DNA of 64,000 bases. Source: Candidatus Poribacteria bacterium (GTDB lineage: Bacteria; Poribacteria; WGA-4E; WGA-3G). Numbering within the stretch: position 1 is the first letter of the stretch; the number at the start of each line of letters is the position of its first letter. The stretch is from contig JAJDTM010000017.1 in NCBI GenBank assembly GCA_022827185.1, positions 84,726 through 148,725 of the forward strand, given 5' to 3'. Below, piece after piece: positions 10,001-16,473 of the stretch. The position numbers and the translations under genes are program-made. Below the pieces are notes generated by a model that was not told where the DNA came from, did not search any database, and was given only the letters and a program-made list of their open reading frames with translations.

Positions 10001-11736
10001 CTCCTCGGGAACAGGAAACAAAAATATTTGCGGGCAGTGATAATAATCACAAGGTCTGGTTGAATGGGCAGTTGGTTGGAGAGAAACTCAATTGGGAGTG
10101 GTCTACCAATTACCAGGAATCCTTCCCTGTTACGCTGAAACAAGGAAGAAATGTATTACTGGTTGCTATTCACGATGGGGGCGGTGGATGGTGTGGTCAT
10201 TTTGGGTTTGCACCTGATGCAGAATATACAGTATTGCCGCCCGGTGCCCGATTCGCCTTTTCCACAGCAACGACACAGGTTAAGGTTGGTGATAGGTTCA
10301 CGCTTCAACTCAAGGCGGAAAATATCTCCGACTTAGCAGGTTGGCAAGGTGATATAGTATTTGATCCTGCGGTGCTAAAAGTTAACAATGTGAGCGATGG
10401 CAATTTTTTGAAGCAGGGTGGGGGACGCACCCACTTTTTGAAAGGTACGATTGATAATACAACGGGTAGAATTGACGGTATAGGTTCTGCGCGGATTTCC
10501 GAAGGTGGGGTTAGCGGTGAAGGCACGCTGTTGTCTATTACATTCACAGCGAAAGCGAATGGCGAGAGTCGGCTGTCACTACGGAAGTTTCAAGCGGGTT
10601 CGGGTCTTGGTGAGACAATTTTTTCTCGTCCACCTGATATTATTATGACTGTGGGTGATCCGTCCACCTTAGATGTGAGTGTGAGTGATGGCCCCTTCTC
10701 TCTTTCTACGGATGTAACACCTGTTCACCTTGATGATACCTTCAGCCTCCTTTTCAATGCGAATGATGTTGCTGACTTAGCGGGATGGCAGGCTGATATT
10801 TCGTTTGATCCTGCTGTACTTGAAGCGATTGAGGTAAGCCAAGGCGATTTTCTGAATGTGAAAATTGGAGATACCTTCTTTCTGCAAGGCACGATTGATA
10901 ACGCAGCGGGTAAAATCGCAGATATTAGCACGGCGAAGCTTAAGGGCAGTGGTAGTGGTACAGGCACGCTGCTGTTGGTAACGTTCAAGGCGAAGACTGT
11001 CGGAGAAACTCGTGTAACGTTTAGCAATTTCTTTGCTGGCTCCAGTAGCGGTGAAGCAATCTTATCAGATGTTCCTGAAATTGTTATCACCATAGAAGAC
11101 CGCAAATATCTGGCTTGGGATGTCAATCAGGATGGTTTGGTAAATGTTCTGGATCTGATTCTGGTGGCACAACACTTGGGTTCTGATGCATCTGTCAACC
11201 GCCAATCGGACGTGAACGGTGATGGCACTATTAATATCTTAGATCTGATCGTTGTGTCACAAAATTTCGGGGCATCAACTGTGGGAGTCGCGCCTTTCAA
11301 TGTTACTGCTATAGACAGTTTAGAATTAGATTCAACAATGGTTCAGGCGTGGATCGCACAGGCGGAGGTTGAAAATGACGGGTCGCTTGCTTTCCGACAA
11401 GGCATCGAAAACCTCCAACGACTTTTAGCATCGTTACTTCCAGAAAAGACGGTGTTGCTTGCGAACTATCCAAATCCGTTCAATCCGGAGACGTGGATAC
11501 CGTATCACCTTGCTGAAGCTGCGGATGTCACGGTGCATATTTATGCTGCGGATGGTAGCTTGGTTCGGACGTTGGCGTTAGGGCATCAGGTCGCTGGCAT
11601 CTATGAGAGTCGCGTCCGTGCAGCGTATTGGGATGGCAACAATGAGGTTGGTGAACCTGTTGCGAGTGGTGTCTATTTCTATACGCTGACTGCGGATGAT
11701 TTCACTGCTACGCGGAAAATGTTAATTAGAAAATAG
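7081..11736 (+). CDS. Giant secreted haem-LRR-cohesin-dockerin protein
   Basis: A 1551-residue predicted secreted multi-domain protein. I chose the ATG at 7081 because AAGGAG lies just upstream; an in-frame ATG at 7060 has poorer context. A signal peptide ends near residue 25. A c-type haem motif CLGCH sits at about 40-44 and a second, CIGCH, at about 406-410 at the end of a domain seen in some multi-domain cytochromes. LRRs of the same type as the upstream gene span about 570-863, followed by the same beta-sandwich domain (about 879-1053). Two cohesin-like domains follow (about 1055-1190 and 1202-1337; each has LAGWQxDIxFDPAVL). Then come a dockerin (about 1343-1399; DVNQDGLVNVLDL, DVNGDGTINILDL) and a C-terminal NYPNPFNPET sorting domain ending KMLIRK. 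Haem groups imply periplasmic cytochrome c maturation and possibly electron transfer. The exact function is unknown. Confidence 0.82.
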   Translation: MKTSKYIFLVILTFVMLGFGSAQAQDNLAQEAYAIFQQSCLGCHGEHGSFTEDLIIESAPALVADGAVVPGDPDVSELYKRLLGPTGNGFQMPFNQPPLSDAAIETIRRWIQAGAPDWEVQYDVNFITPDAMLDTIQRHLETLSAFDRPFARYFTLTHLYNAGESPEALKAYKIALSKLVNSLSWGVEVINPRPIDLQETIFYIDLRRYQWDIRNEAWTQIEREYPYSIEFDPETQAGLHEKLAHLRTEMDCEVPFVHVDWFLANASLPPLYHDILDLPETDQELEAQLGVNVTRNINTAPGVRVWRAGFLKSGVSGYNRVVERHTSDHGAYWKSYDFAGDSDVQNIFIHPLTFRHDGGEVVFHLPNGLQGYYISDASGNRINEAPTTIVSNPAASNPAVRNGLSCIGCHTEGMKKFKDEVRAEIMLRLPEGPVKDQGLRLYVEQSKMDVLVADDTDRYREALEKTGGVFGGTVEPVHRFYEEFQRPVEAAHAAAAVGLETEMFRQEIRDKQRLRDLGLAGLLEDRGVSRNTWTSNFPEVISALNSPDDTVTPPVDPGTDLRPGDLVSIPDPNLRSVIEGLLGKTSGALITAAEMARLTRIEADEAGISNLTGLEAATQLERIEFRHNSISDLSPLRGLTRLNNIKLRGNRITDVSPLAGLVNVDWLGLEENEIRDLSPLKDLIKLNGIGISRNPVADVLPLASLISLERIDAWRTPILDFSALAKLPRLRWIEFGDDRSIEVLPSLKGLKSLRRLEINDCNISDLSGLSELTQLEWLTLVNNQISDITPLANLKGLEHLNLDANVIKDVSSLAKLTQLKVLYLENNIISDVSLLAGLTNLERLDLRNNAISDFSPLEGLFGKTTVRAEGNPGVFLKGGPKITGPWLWLLLPGAQFDSFRSTDLLARASGGAVTELDIATNGSVEGESVGDSIWTSHKISPTGGNNVNDLLKALGMSKGDNQDNVIYGSVTLDSPREQETKIFAGSDNNHKVWLNGQLVGEKLNWEWSTNYQESFPVTLKQGRNVLLVAIHDGGGGWCGHFGFAPDAEYTVLPPGARFAFSTATTQVKVGDRFTLQLKAENISDLAGWQGDIVFDPAVLKVNNVSDGNFLKQGGGRTHFLKGTIDNTTGRIDGIGSARISEGGVSGEGTLLSITFTAKANGESRLSLRKFQAGSGLGETIFSRPPDIIMTVGDPSTLDVSVSDGPFSLSTDVTPVHLDDTFSLLFNANDVADLAGWQADISFDPAVLEAIEVSQGDFLNVKIGDTFFLQGTIDNAAGKIADISTAKLKGSGSGTGTLLLVTFKAKTVGETRVTFSNFFAGSSSGEAILSDVPEIVITIEDRKYLAWDVNQDGLVNVLDLILVAQHLGSDASVNRQSDVNGDGTINILDLIVVSQNFGASTVGVAPFNVTAIDSLELDSTMVQAWIAQAEVENDGSLAFRQGIENLQRLLASLLPEKTVLLANYPNPFNPETWIPYHLAEAADVTVHIYAADGSLVRTLALGHQVAGIYESRVRAAYWDGNNEVGEPVASGVYFYTLTADDFTATRKMLIRK

Positions 11737-11874
11737 TATCAAATGACCATAGGATAGCTGGAAGGCTGATGTTTATTAGCTTCCCAGTCATCCCTAATGA
11801 GGGGATTAAGTTGAATTCGCTGACATCTTCTTTGAGAAATGATGTGCTCAGCGATCAACATGTCTGAAAGTATA

Positions 11875-11930
11875 GCAAAACCGGTAGCCGACTGTCAAGG
11901 ATATTTTCAACGGAACTGCGCCGGTTTTGC
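11875..11930. repeat. 10-bp inverted repeat downstream of the DUF1670 pair
   Basis: GCAAAACCGG at 11875-11884 pairs perfectly with CCGGTTTTGC at 11921-11930 across 36 bases. It lies just past the stop of the minus-strand DUF1670-like operon. It could act as that operon's end structure or belong to the element end. The long loop makes it a poor classical terminator. Confidence 0.45.
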
Positions 11931-11968
11931 CAAATCAAGTGTGTCTGGAACAACGGATTAGGGTATCA

Positions 11969-12838
11969 TTAGGTTTCTCCTTGCTGATTTGGAGTTGAGT
12001 TGGCAAGGTTGGCATCCATAGTTTGGAGTTGCTGCTTGGGAATCAGGTCGATATATTGAGAGATGACGCGTCTTGAAAGCCGTGTGATCTGCGAGATTTT
12101 ATCAATATCAGCGATAGCGGTGCGCACGACTTTCACGGACTCATAATCTCGGATGTATCGGTCAACCGCCTCCTTAGAGTGCTTGGTTTTCGCAGCAATA
12201 GTGGGTGTCAGATGTCCTTGAAGATAGAGGGCTATGATCTCTTTCTTATGGGTAATCGCCCCGGATAAGTCATGGATATTGCCTCGAGTGGGTAAGATGT
12301 CTCCAGTGGTTTTTTGCCATTCATTGACATAATCACAGACGACGGCATCACAGACGTTGAGCAAGACTGCCAAGTCGAGTTGTGTCAATAAGGCCCCTTG
12401 GTCATAAGCTTGATGACACCAGCGGACCAAGCGATTGATCCGCAGTTGCCGGGAGGTGAAACCGTTGCGGAAGGATTCAATGTCCTCTGTGGCGAGATAG
12501 GTCAGGATGATGGGTTTCATGCGAGTTTTGATGATGGACTTTCCCCTTTCTGGATGTTCTTCAATCGGGACTGCCATCCAAACGAGGTGTCCATAACTCA
12601 GGTATAGCTCCTCGGGGAGTGCGTCGCCGGTGGCGAGTTTTTCCAAAGGGAGGGTAATGACGAAATAGTCTTCAACAGTCTTGAGAATATCATCAACAAT
12701 AGCCGTGGCAGTGACTTCGCCTTTGTCATAGCCGTAGTCATTGAGAAAGCGATGGATCAGCAACTGTCGTAGAGATTTATCGTTGATACGTCTGAACTTC
12801 TTCTCGTTGATTTGTGTGCGCGTCAGAGATTTGCTCAT
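11969..12838 (-). CDS. DUF1670-like helix-turn-helix protein (second of pair)
   Basis: A 289-residue protein that I assign to the DUF1670 family from memory of its middle signature, PTRGNIHDLSGAITHKKEII, followed by LYLQGHLTPTIAAKTKHS and then DRYIRDYESV. The second and third segments look like a helix-turn-helix. The family has no established function, but the fold points to DNA binding. Its start overlaps the stop of the upstream paralogue by four bases, so the two are translationally coupled. The N-terminal 100 residues resemble those of the partner only loosely. Both genes sit inside a 13-bp inverted repeat. A role in transcription, or in mobility of the unit, is inference. Confidence 0.6.
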   Translation of the reverse strand: MSKSLTRTQINEKKFRRINDKSLRQLLIHRFLNDYGYDKGEVTATAIVDDILKTVEDYFVITLPLEKLATGDALPEELYLSYGHLVWMAVPIEEHPERGKSIIKTRMKPIILTYLATEDIESFRNGFTSRQLRINRLVRWCHQAYDQGALLTQLDLAVLLNVCDAVVCDYVNEWQKTTGDILPTRGNIHDLSGAITHKKEIIALYLQGHLTPTIAAKTKHSKEAVDRYIRDYESVKVVRTAIADIDKISQITRLSRRVISQYIDLIPKQQLQTMDANLANSTPNQQGET

Positions 12839-13635
12839 CGGAGAGCCTCCTTTTTTTCATCGACTGGCTCTGGGTGAAGGAGCTGGGTCATGCGGTCGGT
12901 GTGTTGGTATTGCTCATAGAGTGCGAGATACTCGCGGATCAGCCGGTCTGAGAAGTGAGAAATCAGGCGTATCTGTGCGTCAGGAAAGCCTTGATGATGG
13001 AGTGTGGCAACTTGTGTGAAGTCTCTGAGGTAGCGGTAGACGGCTCTTTCGGAGTGGTTGGTCTTTTTCTCAATCTCGGTGAAGGTGTATGCCTTGAAAT
13101 ACAACTCAAGAATCTGCGTCTTATGAGACAGACCGGGGCCCATATCGTGTTTCGCGCCGCGCGTCATGACGAAATATCCTTCCTGCTTCAAGGCGCGAAT
13201 ATCGCGTTTGACGGTGGCAGGAGAGGTGGTTAATAAGACGGCTAAATCTTCATAACTCAGCAATGCGTCTTGGTCATAAGTTTCTTGGGTCAATCGGAGG
13301 ATACGGTGGCGCCTGAGTCCTGCGAGTCCATAATCAGCTAAAACTTGCAAATCATTTTGGACATCATTGAGGGTAAGCCGACAAGAGACTTTTTTTGCTA
13401 AAGCGATATGTTTGCCAGCGGGTTGGTCTGCGGCAACGGCTTCATAACAGATTTGCCCGGATGTCAGTTGCACATCGGCATGTTGAGCAAAATAGTCAGA
13501 AATTTGGTTATAGTAGGCTTCAGCAATGAGTGGCATGAGATTAAAGTCTGCTGAAATCTTCTGAATAATGGCAGCTCTGGCATTCTTGGATTCGAGACGG
13601 TTGATACCGTAAGCGGTATCCTTCTCGCGTTTCAT
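12835..13635 (-). CDS. DUF1670-like helix-turn-helix protein (first of pair)
   Basis: 266 residues from the ATG at 13635, chosen because GGAGG lies five bases upstream; an in-frame ATG at 13647 would destroy that context. The protein has an N-terminal helical region, then a LLTTSPATVKRDIRAL segment typical of a helix-turn-helix (about residues 145-165). It continues with TRGAKHDMGPGLSHKTQILE, YTFTEIEKKTNHSERAVYRY and SDRLIREYLALYE. This order is the DUF1670 layout and is shared with the downstream gene, so the pair looks like an ancient duplication that has become two subunits. A sigma-70-type promoter overlaps the right 13-bp inverted repeat just upstream, which would suit autoregulation. 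No catalytic motif is visible. Confidence 0.62.
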   Translation of the reverse strand: MKREKDTAYGINRLESKNARAAIIQKISADFNLMPLIAEAYYNQISDYFAQHADVQLTSGQICYEAVAADQPAGKHIALAKKVSCRLTLNDVQNDLQVLADYGLAGLRRHRILRLTQETYDQDALLSYEDLAVLLTTSPATVKRDIRALKQEGYFVMTRGAKHDMGPGLSHKTQILELYFKAYTFTEIEKKTNHSERAVYRYLRDFTQVATLHHQGFPDAQIRLISHFSDRLIREYLALYEQYQHTDRMTQLLHPEPVDEKKEALR

Positions 13636-13702
13636 AGTGACCTCCATGAGGAGAGTGTCGGTGATGCAAATACATCTACCTGTTAGGTTAACTCATACTA
13701 TA

Positions 13703-13731
13703 AGTATAACTCATGGGGTCATTTGATACAA
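13703..13731 (-). promoter_or_regulatory. Promoter of the DUF1670 pair
   Basis: Reading the minus strand: TTGTAT, 17 bases, TATACT. The -35 lies within the 13-bp inverted repeat at 13717-13729 plus two bases. The decamer ACTATAAGTA occurs twice on the plus strand (13697-13706 and 13732-13741), flanking the promoter 35 bases apart, and AACTCAT is also repeated. These are plausible operators. Confidence 0.55.
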
Positions 13732-13787
13732 ACTATAAGTAAGTTCTGAAGAAGGGACTTCATCGTAGATCCAGACGACATGTACTC

Positions 13788-14168
13788 TCACATCGCAGGG
13801 TCTTCTGACGCTGATTTCGGCATCGCGGGGTACTTTCCTTCGGCGATCAGTTTTTGTCGGGCTGCTTCTAAGCGTTCTTCCCAATTAATCAGAGTAGGGG
13901 TTCTGCCATACGCTTCTATGAGTTTCCCAGCTTCTTCATCCATGAGCCTCTCACGTTCAAGGTAGACCTCTACTTCCTCCTTGTTGGCGAGATAATAGAG
14001 GATGGTGGCGTAGATCTCCTCCATGGATAAAGTCGGGAAGCGGCTGTGAAGTTCATCAACTTTTTTGCCTTGTCGATACTTATTTAATACGTGTTGAATA
14101 GCAATTCGATGTCCTTTGATGCGTATGTCGATTTCGCTGTTGAAGTCGAAGTAGTCTTGCAGTTCCAT
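13788..14168 (-). CDS. DUF433 family protein (putative antitoxin 2)
   Basis: 126 residues. The first 75 match the DUF433 pattern (IRIKGHRIAIQHVLNKYRQG, then SMEEIYATILYYLANKEEVE), a small helix-turn-helix fold often found beside PIN-like toxins and regarded as an antitoxin. The C-terminal 50 residues are a charged extension. It is similar to the other DUF433 gene at 14525-14893, including IRIKGHR and IYAT-LYY, and lies three bases after the DUF5615 gene in the same direction. So the operon order is antitoxin-like, toxin-like, antitoxin-like. Which of the two neutralises the toxin cannot be told from sequence. Confidence 0.75.
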   Translation of the reverse strand: MELQDYFDFNSEIDIRIKGHRIAIQHVLNKYRQGKKVDELHSRFPTLSMEEIYATILYYLANKEEVEVYLERERLMDEEAGKLIEAYGRTPTLINWEERLEAARQKLIAEGKYPAMPKSASEDPAM

Positions 14169-14171
14169 TCT

Positions 14172-14528
14172 TTACCTCTTTTTTTCTGGAAGATATAGTA
14201 TAACATCTTGATGTCGTTCAGGTGTGAAAGCGTTCCAAATCCTACGCAACTCTTTGACGTAAGTCCCGATTGAGGTCCGCTGTGGGAAACAAAGAATTCC
14301 GGGGACATGCCCGCCAACCTGCAAATGCTCGGTAAGGTGACTTGGTATGGTCGTCCGGTTGTTGGTAATTAGGATGTAGTTATTGTGCTCAATCCACACC
14401 AGAATGTCTGGATCAGGTGTTCCTAACGGTGGCGCGTCCTCGTCTCCAATAAGTCGAACATGCATTTCAGGGAGTTGTTCCTGAATTGCATGCTTGAGGT
14501 GTTCATCAAGAAGAAATCGGGGTCTCAT
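14172..14528 (-). CDS. DUF5615 PIN-like protein (putative toxin)
   Basis: 118 residues of the PIN-like DUF5615 type, predicted ribonuclease toxins paired with DUF433 proteins. Visible family marks are the N-terminal acidic pair in FLLDEHL (residues 5-11), GTPDPDILVWIEHNNYILIT in the middle, and the closing GGHVPGILCFPQ segment. In the related subfamily I would expect an acidic residue after the ILIT strand (SHD or THD). Here the sequence is TNNRTTIP, so one acidic position appears replaced by Asn. This may weaken or abolish nuclease activity. The start overlaps the upstream DUF433 stop by four bases, which fits coupled toxin-antitoxin expression. Confidence 0.72.
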   Translation of the reverse strand: MRPRFLLDEHLKHAIQEQLPEMHVRLIGDEDAPPLGTPDPDILVWIEHNNYILITNNRTTIPSHLTEHLQVGGHVPGILCFPQRTSIGTYVKELRRIWNAFTPERHQDVILYLPEKKR

Positions 14529-14893
14529 GCCGGTTCATCCCAAAGCGGGTTGAACTTTCCTGAAGCAATCTGTTTTTCCCGCTCTTTTCGCAGATGTTCT
14601 CGCTCTTCAACGAATAGGAGTGTGGGGCCCTGGGTTCGCTGCCATTCTTTTTCTGATTTTCTTTTTTGTTGCCTTACCCGTTCTAAGTAAGCCTCCACCT
14701 CGGTTTTGTTCGCCTCATAGTAGAGGAGTGTAGCGTAGATTTTCTCTAAGGGCAGTTTTGGAAAGCAGTGCAGAATTTCCTCAGGTTCTTTGCCTTGTAA
14801 ATGTTTTTTTAACACCTCATCAATATAAACGCGATGCCCTTTGATGCGGATGCTGGTTTCATCAATAAATTCGAAATAGTCTTGCACATCCAT
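14525..14893 (-). CDS. DUF433 family protein (putative antitoxin 1)
   Basis: 122 residues. DUF433 core: SIRIKGHRVYIDEVLKKHLQ, then EKIYATLLYYEANKTEVEAY. The C-terminal part is highly charged and ends with a GKFNPLW segment that parallels the GKYPAMP ending of the downstream DUF433 copy. It is the first gene of the three-gene operon, preceded by AAGGAG with good spacing and by a sigma-70-type promoter. Family knowledge suggests an antitoxin and repressor of the operon. The paralogous copy at the end of the operon makes the set unusual. Confidence 0.75.
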   Translation of the reverse strand: MDVQDYFEFIDETSIRIKGHRVYIDEVLKKHLQGKEPEEILHCFPKLPLEKIYATLLYYEANKTEVEAYLERVRQQKRKSEKEWQRTQGPTLLFVEEREHLRKEREKQIASGKFNPLWDEPA

Positions 14894-14923
14894 CGTCTAT
14901 CTCCTTTTGCGTGATGTTTTAAA

Positions 14924-14952
14924 ATTTTAAATGAAGATAGGCAGAAAGTCAA
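14924..14952 (-). promoter_or_regulatory. Promoter of the DUF433/DUF5615 operon
   Basis: On the minus strand: TTGACT, 17 bases, TAAAAT, ending about 30 bases before the first ATG (14893). Spacing and hexamers fit a housekeeping sigma factor. The A/T-rich palindrome around TTTTAAAATTTTAAA covers the -10 and could be an operator. Confidence 0.6.
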
Positions 14953-15006
14953 GGAATAATTGCAAGTTTTCAGACTGTAGGTATTGGCTACAAGTTTGAC
15001 ACACGC

Positions 15007-15717
15007 CTATTGCGGGGACCACGCCATGACGGTGCCGAAACTGGCGAATATGCTATTTTCACCACTTGTCAGGATGCGTGAGCCTTGCACGACGACCCGT
15101 GCATCGCGGCTCGTGATTTTATAACTGACAGGGGCATCTTTGGCAATTAGCGGTTCACCGTTTTCGGCTTTGAGTTTATCGAGTCGGTAATGCACCGATC
15201 GATGCGCTGGCACATCAAATTCACAGGAGACGTTCTCCAGCGCAGTATCCTCATAAAGTACCTCAAGGAGACAACGGGTGTCTATATCGGCGGTGTTGGA
15301 GATACAGATGGATTCGTGTGAGAAATAGCCACCGCCGTGTTGTTCCCATTCCTGCTCTGCTGGGGTTAATGCTGCCATGTAACCGTCTGGGATAACCCAG
15401 ACATAAGCCCCGTCACCCTCTGAAGTGTAGCATTTGAGTGCCTCTGCTATTGTTTCTGGTGCTTCTGCCACGTCGTCTAAAAAAATGACGAGAAACCGGG
15501 AGTGGAATCCGATTCCCTTCGCAGAATTGGTATGTTTTAACTCGCCTGTTACGTTTAGGCATAATTTTTTTGCTGATAGCATCGTGAGGCGACTAATCCC
15601 TTGTGAGGCGAACCAATCGCCAAACATGTCATTCAGGAGTGTTGTTAAGATTTCAGGATTTGAGATACCTGCCTGTTTATAATCTTGGATTGTTGCCAGT
15701 AGTGTTCCAAATGTCAT
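15007..15717 (-). CDS. Sensory rhodopsin transducer-like protein with N-terminal extension
   Basis: 236 residues. The C-terminal 130 residues match the Anabaena sensory rhodopsin transducer (ASRT) family as I know it: VWVIPDGYMA, then FSHESICISNTADIDTR, DVPAHRSVHYRLDKL, and DARVVVQGSRIL. In that family the domain is a small soluble beta-sandwich tetramer, and many homologues occur where no rhodopsin is present and may bind small molecules or DNA. The N-terminal 105 residues are not part of the standard domain and I do not recognise them. AGAGG precedes the ATG. No rhodopsin gene is in the window, so a light-related role is not supported. Confidence 0.65.
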   Translation of the reverse strand: MTFGTLLATIQDYKQAGISNPEILTTLLNDMFGDWFASQGISRLTMLSAKKLCLNVTGELKHTNSAKGIGFHSRFLVIFLDDVAEAPETIAEALKCYTSEGDGAYVWVIPDGYMAALTPAEQEWEQHGGGYFSHESICISNTADIDTRCLLEVLYEDTALENVSCEFDVPAHRSVHYRLDKLKAENGEPLIAKDAPVSYKITSRDARVVVQGSRILTSGENSIFASFGTVMAWSPQ

Positions 15718-15732
15718 AGTATTCCTCTTTGT

Positions 15733-15760
15733 TACGGCACATCGGCGTGTGCCTACTACC
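15733..15760. repeat. GGCAC/GTGCC hairpin repeat (TGCCTACTAC family)
   Basis: Reads TACGGCAC, spacer, GTGCCTACTACC. The same layout (short palindrome followed by GCCTACTAC) is found inverted at 19785-19811, at 43766-43793, and three times in tandem at 60889-60977. It is a dispersed palindromic repeat lying between genes. Confidence 0.55.
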
Positions 15761-16105
15761 CTATACCATCCATCGTTCGCTGATGCCGAGCAGTGCCATC
15801 AACGCCTGCAAAAGCACACTTTCAGCATGGGTTCCAACGAATTGGCGGTGTGTATCAATATAGGTGCCGTAATCGGCAGCCCACTCTCGAAAATAGGTCT
15901 GGTATTCCCAACCGTCTGCGGTGCGTTGGAAGACTGACCGATCTGGGTAGGGTAGTTTCTGTGTTAGGAGTTGTTGTAGTTGTTCGGATGTCGGTATCCA
16001 TACGTCTTCGGTATCTGCTGTTTCGGGACGGAGTGCTTGGATTTCAGGGTGCCGACATTGCTCTAAGTATTCTTGCGGGTATTTCTGTTGCTCGGATTGA
16101 TCCAT
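15761..16105 (-). CDS. Small hypothetical protein
   Basis: 114 residues, not recognised with confidence. The middle (EDVWIPTSEQLQQLLTQ, then YQTYFREWAADYGTYID) looks like short hypothetical proteins found in phages and cyanobacteria whose role is unknown. No signal peptide or membrane segment is present. It is soluble and acidic, with aromatic residues clustered in the second half. It is followed downstream, after the repeat at 15733-15760, by the rhodopsin-transducer-like gene, with the same direction. No strong ribosome-binding site is seen, so the start is uncertain. Confidence 0.5.
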   Translation of the reverse strand: MDQSEQQKYPQEYLEQCRHPEIQALRPETADTEDVWIPTSEQLQQLLTQKLPYPDRSVFQRTADGWEYQTYFREWAADYGTYIDTHRQFVGTHAESVLLQALMALLGISERWMV

Positions 16106-16167
16106 GTAGTGCGATATGCTTTTATCAAACTCACGTTAAAGTGTAGTGGTGATAGCCTTACTAATGC

Positions 16168-16473
16168 TTATGCTTCTTCGGTTTCTGTTGTTTCTGTGGT
16201 GGCGATCGGGATATCTGGGTTTAGGCGTGAGTGATGCATCGCCCAATAGATAGCTGCTGTGATTACACCGCCAATGAGGGTCGCTATACACCATATCGCA
16301 GGACCTGCTATAATCAAAGTTCGTACGCGATCTAAGTCAGTTGCGTCTCGGTAGACGGCTATCGCAAAGACGATATGTACCAGAACTGTTAGGATTACAG
16401 CACTCATTCCCAAAAATCCGCCTAAAGCACCAAATAGAGCCGTGAATTCCAAGTCTATGAAATTAAGATCCAT
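16168..16473 (-). CDS. Small membrane protein with two helices
   Basis: 101 residues from the ATG at 16473, chosen because GGAGG lies about nine bases upstream; the frame is open for 34 codons further up but without such a site. Two hydrophobic helices are visible (about residues 9-33, FGALGGFLGMSAVILTVLVH, and about 49-70, IAGPAIWCIATLIGGVITA), joined by a charged loop RDATDLDRVR. The tail is rich in Thr and Glu. The layout resembles short phospholipase-D-nuclease-N-type or generic two-helix membrane proteins, but I cannot assign a family. It probably resides in the inner membrane. Confidence 0.6.
   Translation of the reverse strand: MDLNFIDLEFTALFGALGGFLGMSAVILTVLVHIVFAIAVYRDATDLDRVRTLIIAGPAIWCIATLIGGVITAAIYWAMHHSRLNPDIPIATTETTETEEA

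Larger units (their letters stand above)
11736..13729. mobile_element. Candidate unit: two DUF1670-like genes bounded by 13-bp inverted repeats
   Basis: GTATCAAATGACC at 11736-11748 recurs exactly, inverted, at 13717-13729. The two copies enclose both DUF1670-like genes and nothing else. The left copy starts on the last base of the upstream LRR gene's stop codon. The right copy contains most of the -35 hexamer of the pair's promoter. I see no obvious target-site duplication and no transposase motif, so this could be a small mobile element of unknown type or a pair of operators for the encoded DNA-binding proteins. Only the inverted repeat is directly observed. Confidence 0.4.

Noticed and set aside
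12741..13233. Plus-strand open frames inside the DUF1670 pair
   Set aside because: They are antisense shadows of the two coupled genes and lack ribosome-binding sites.
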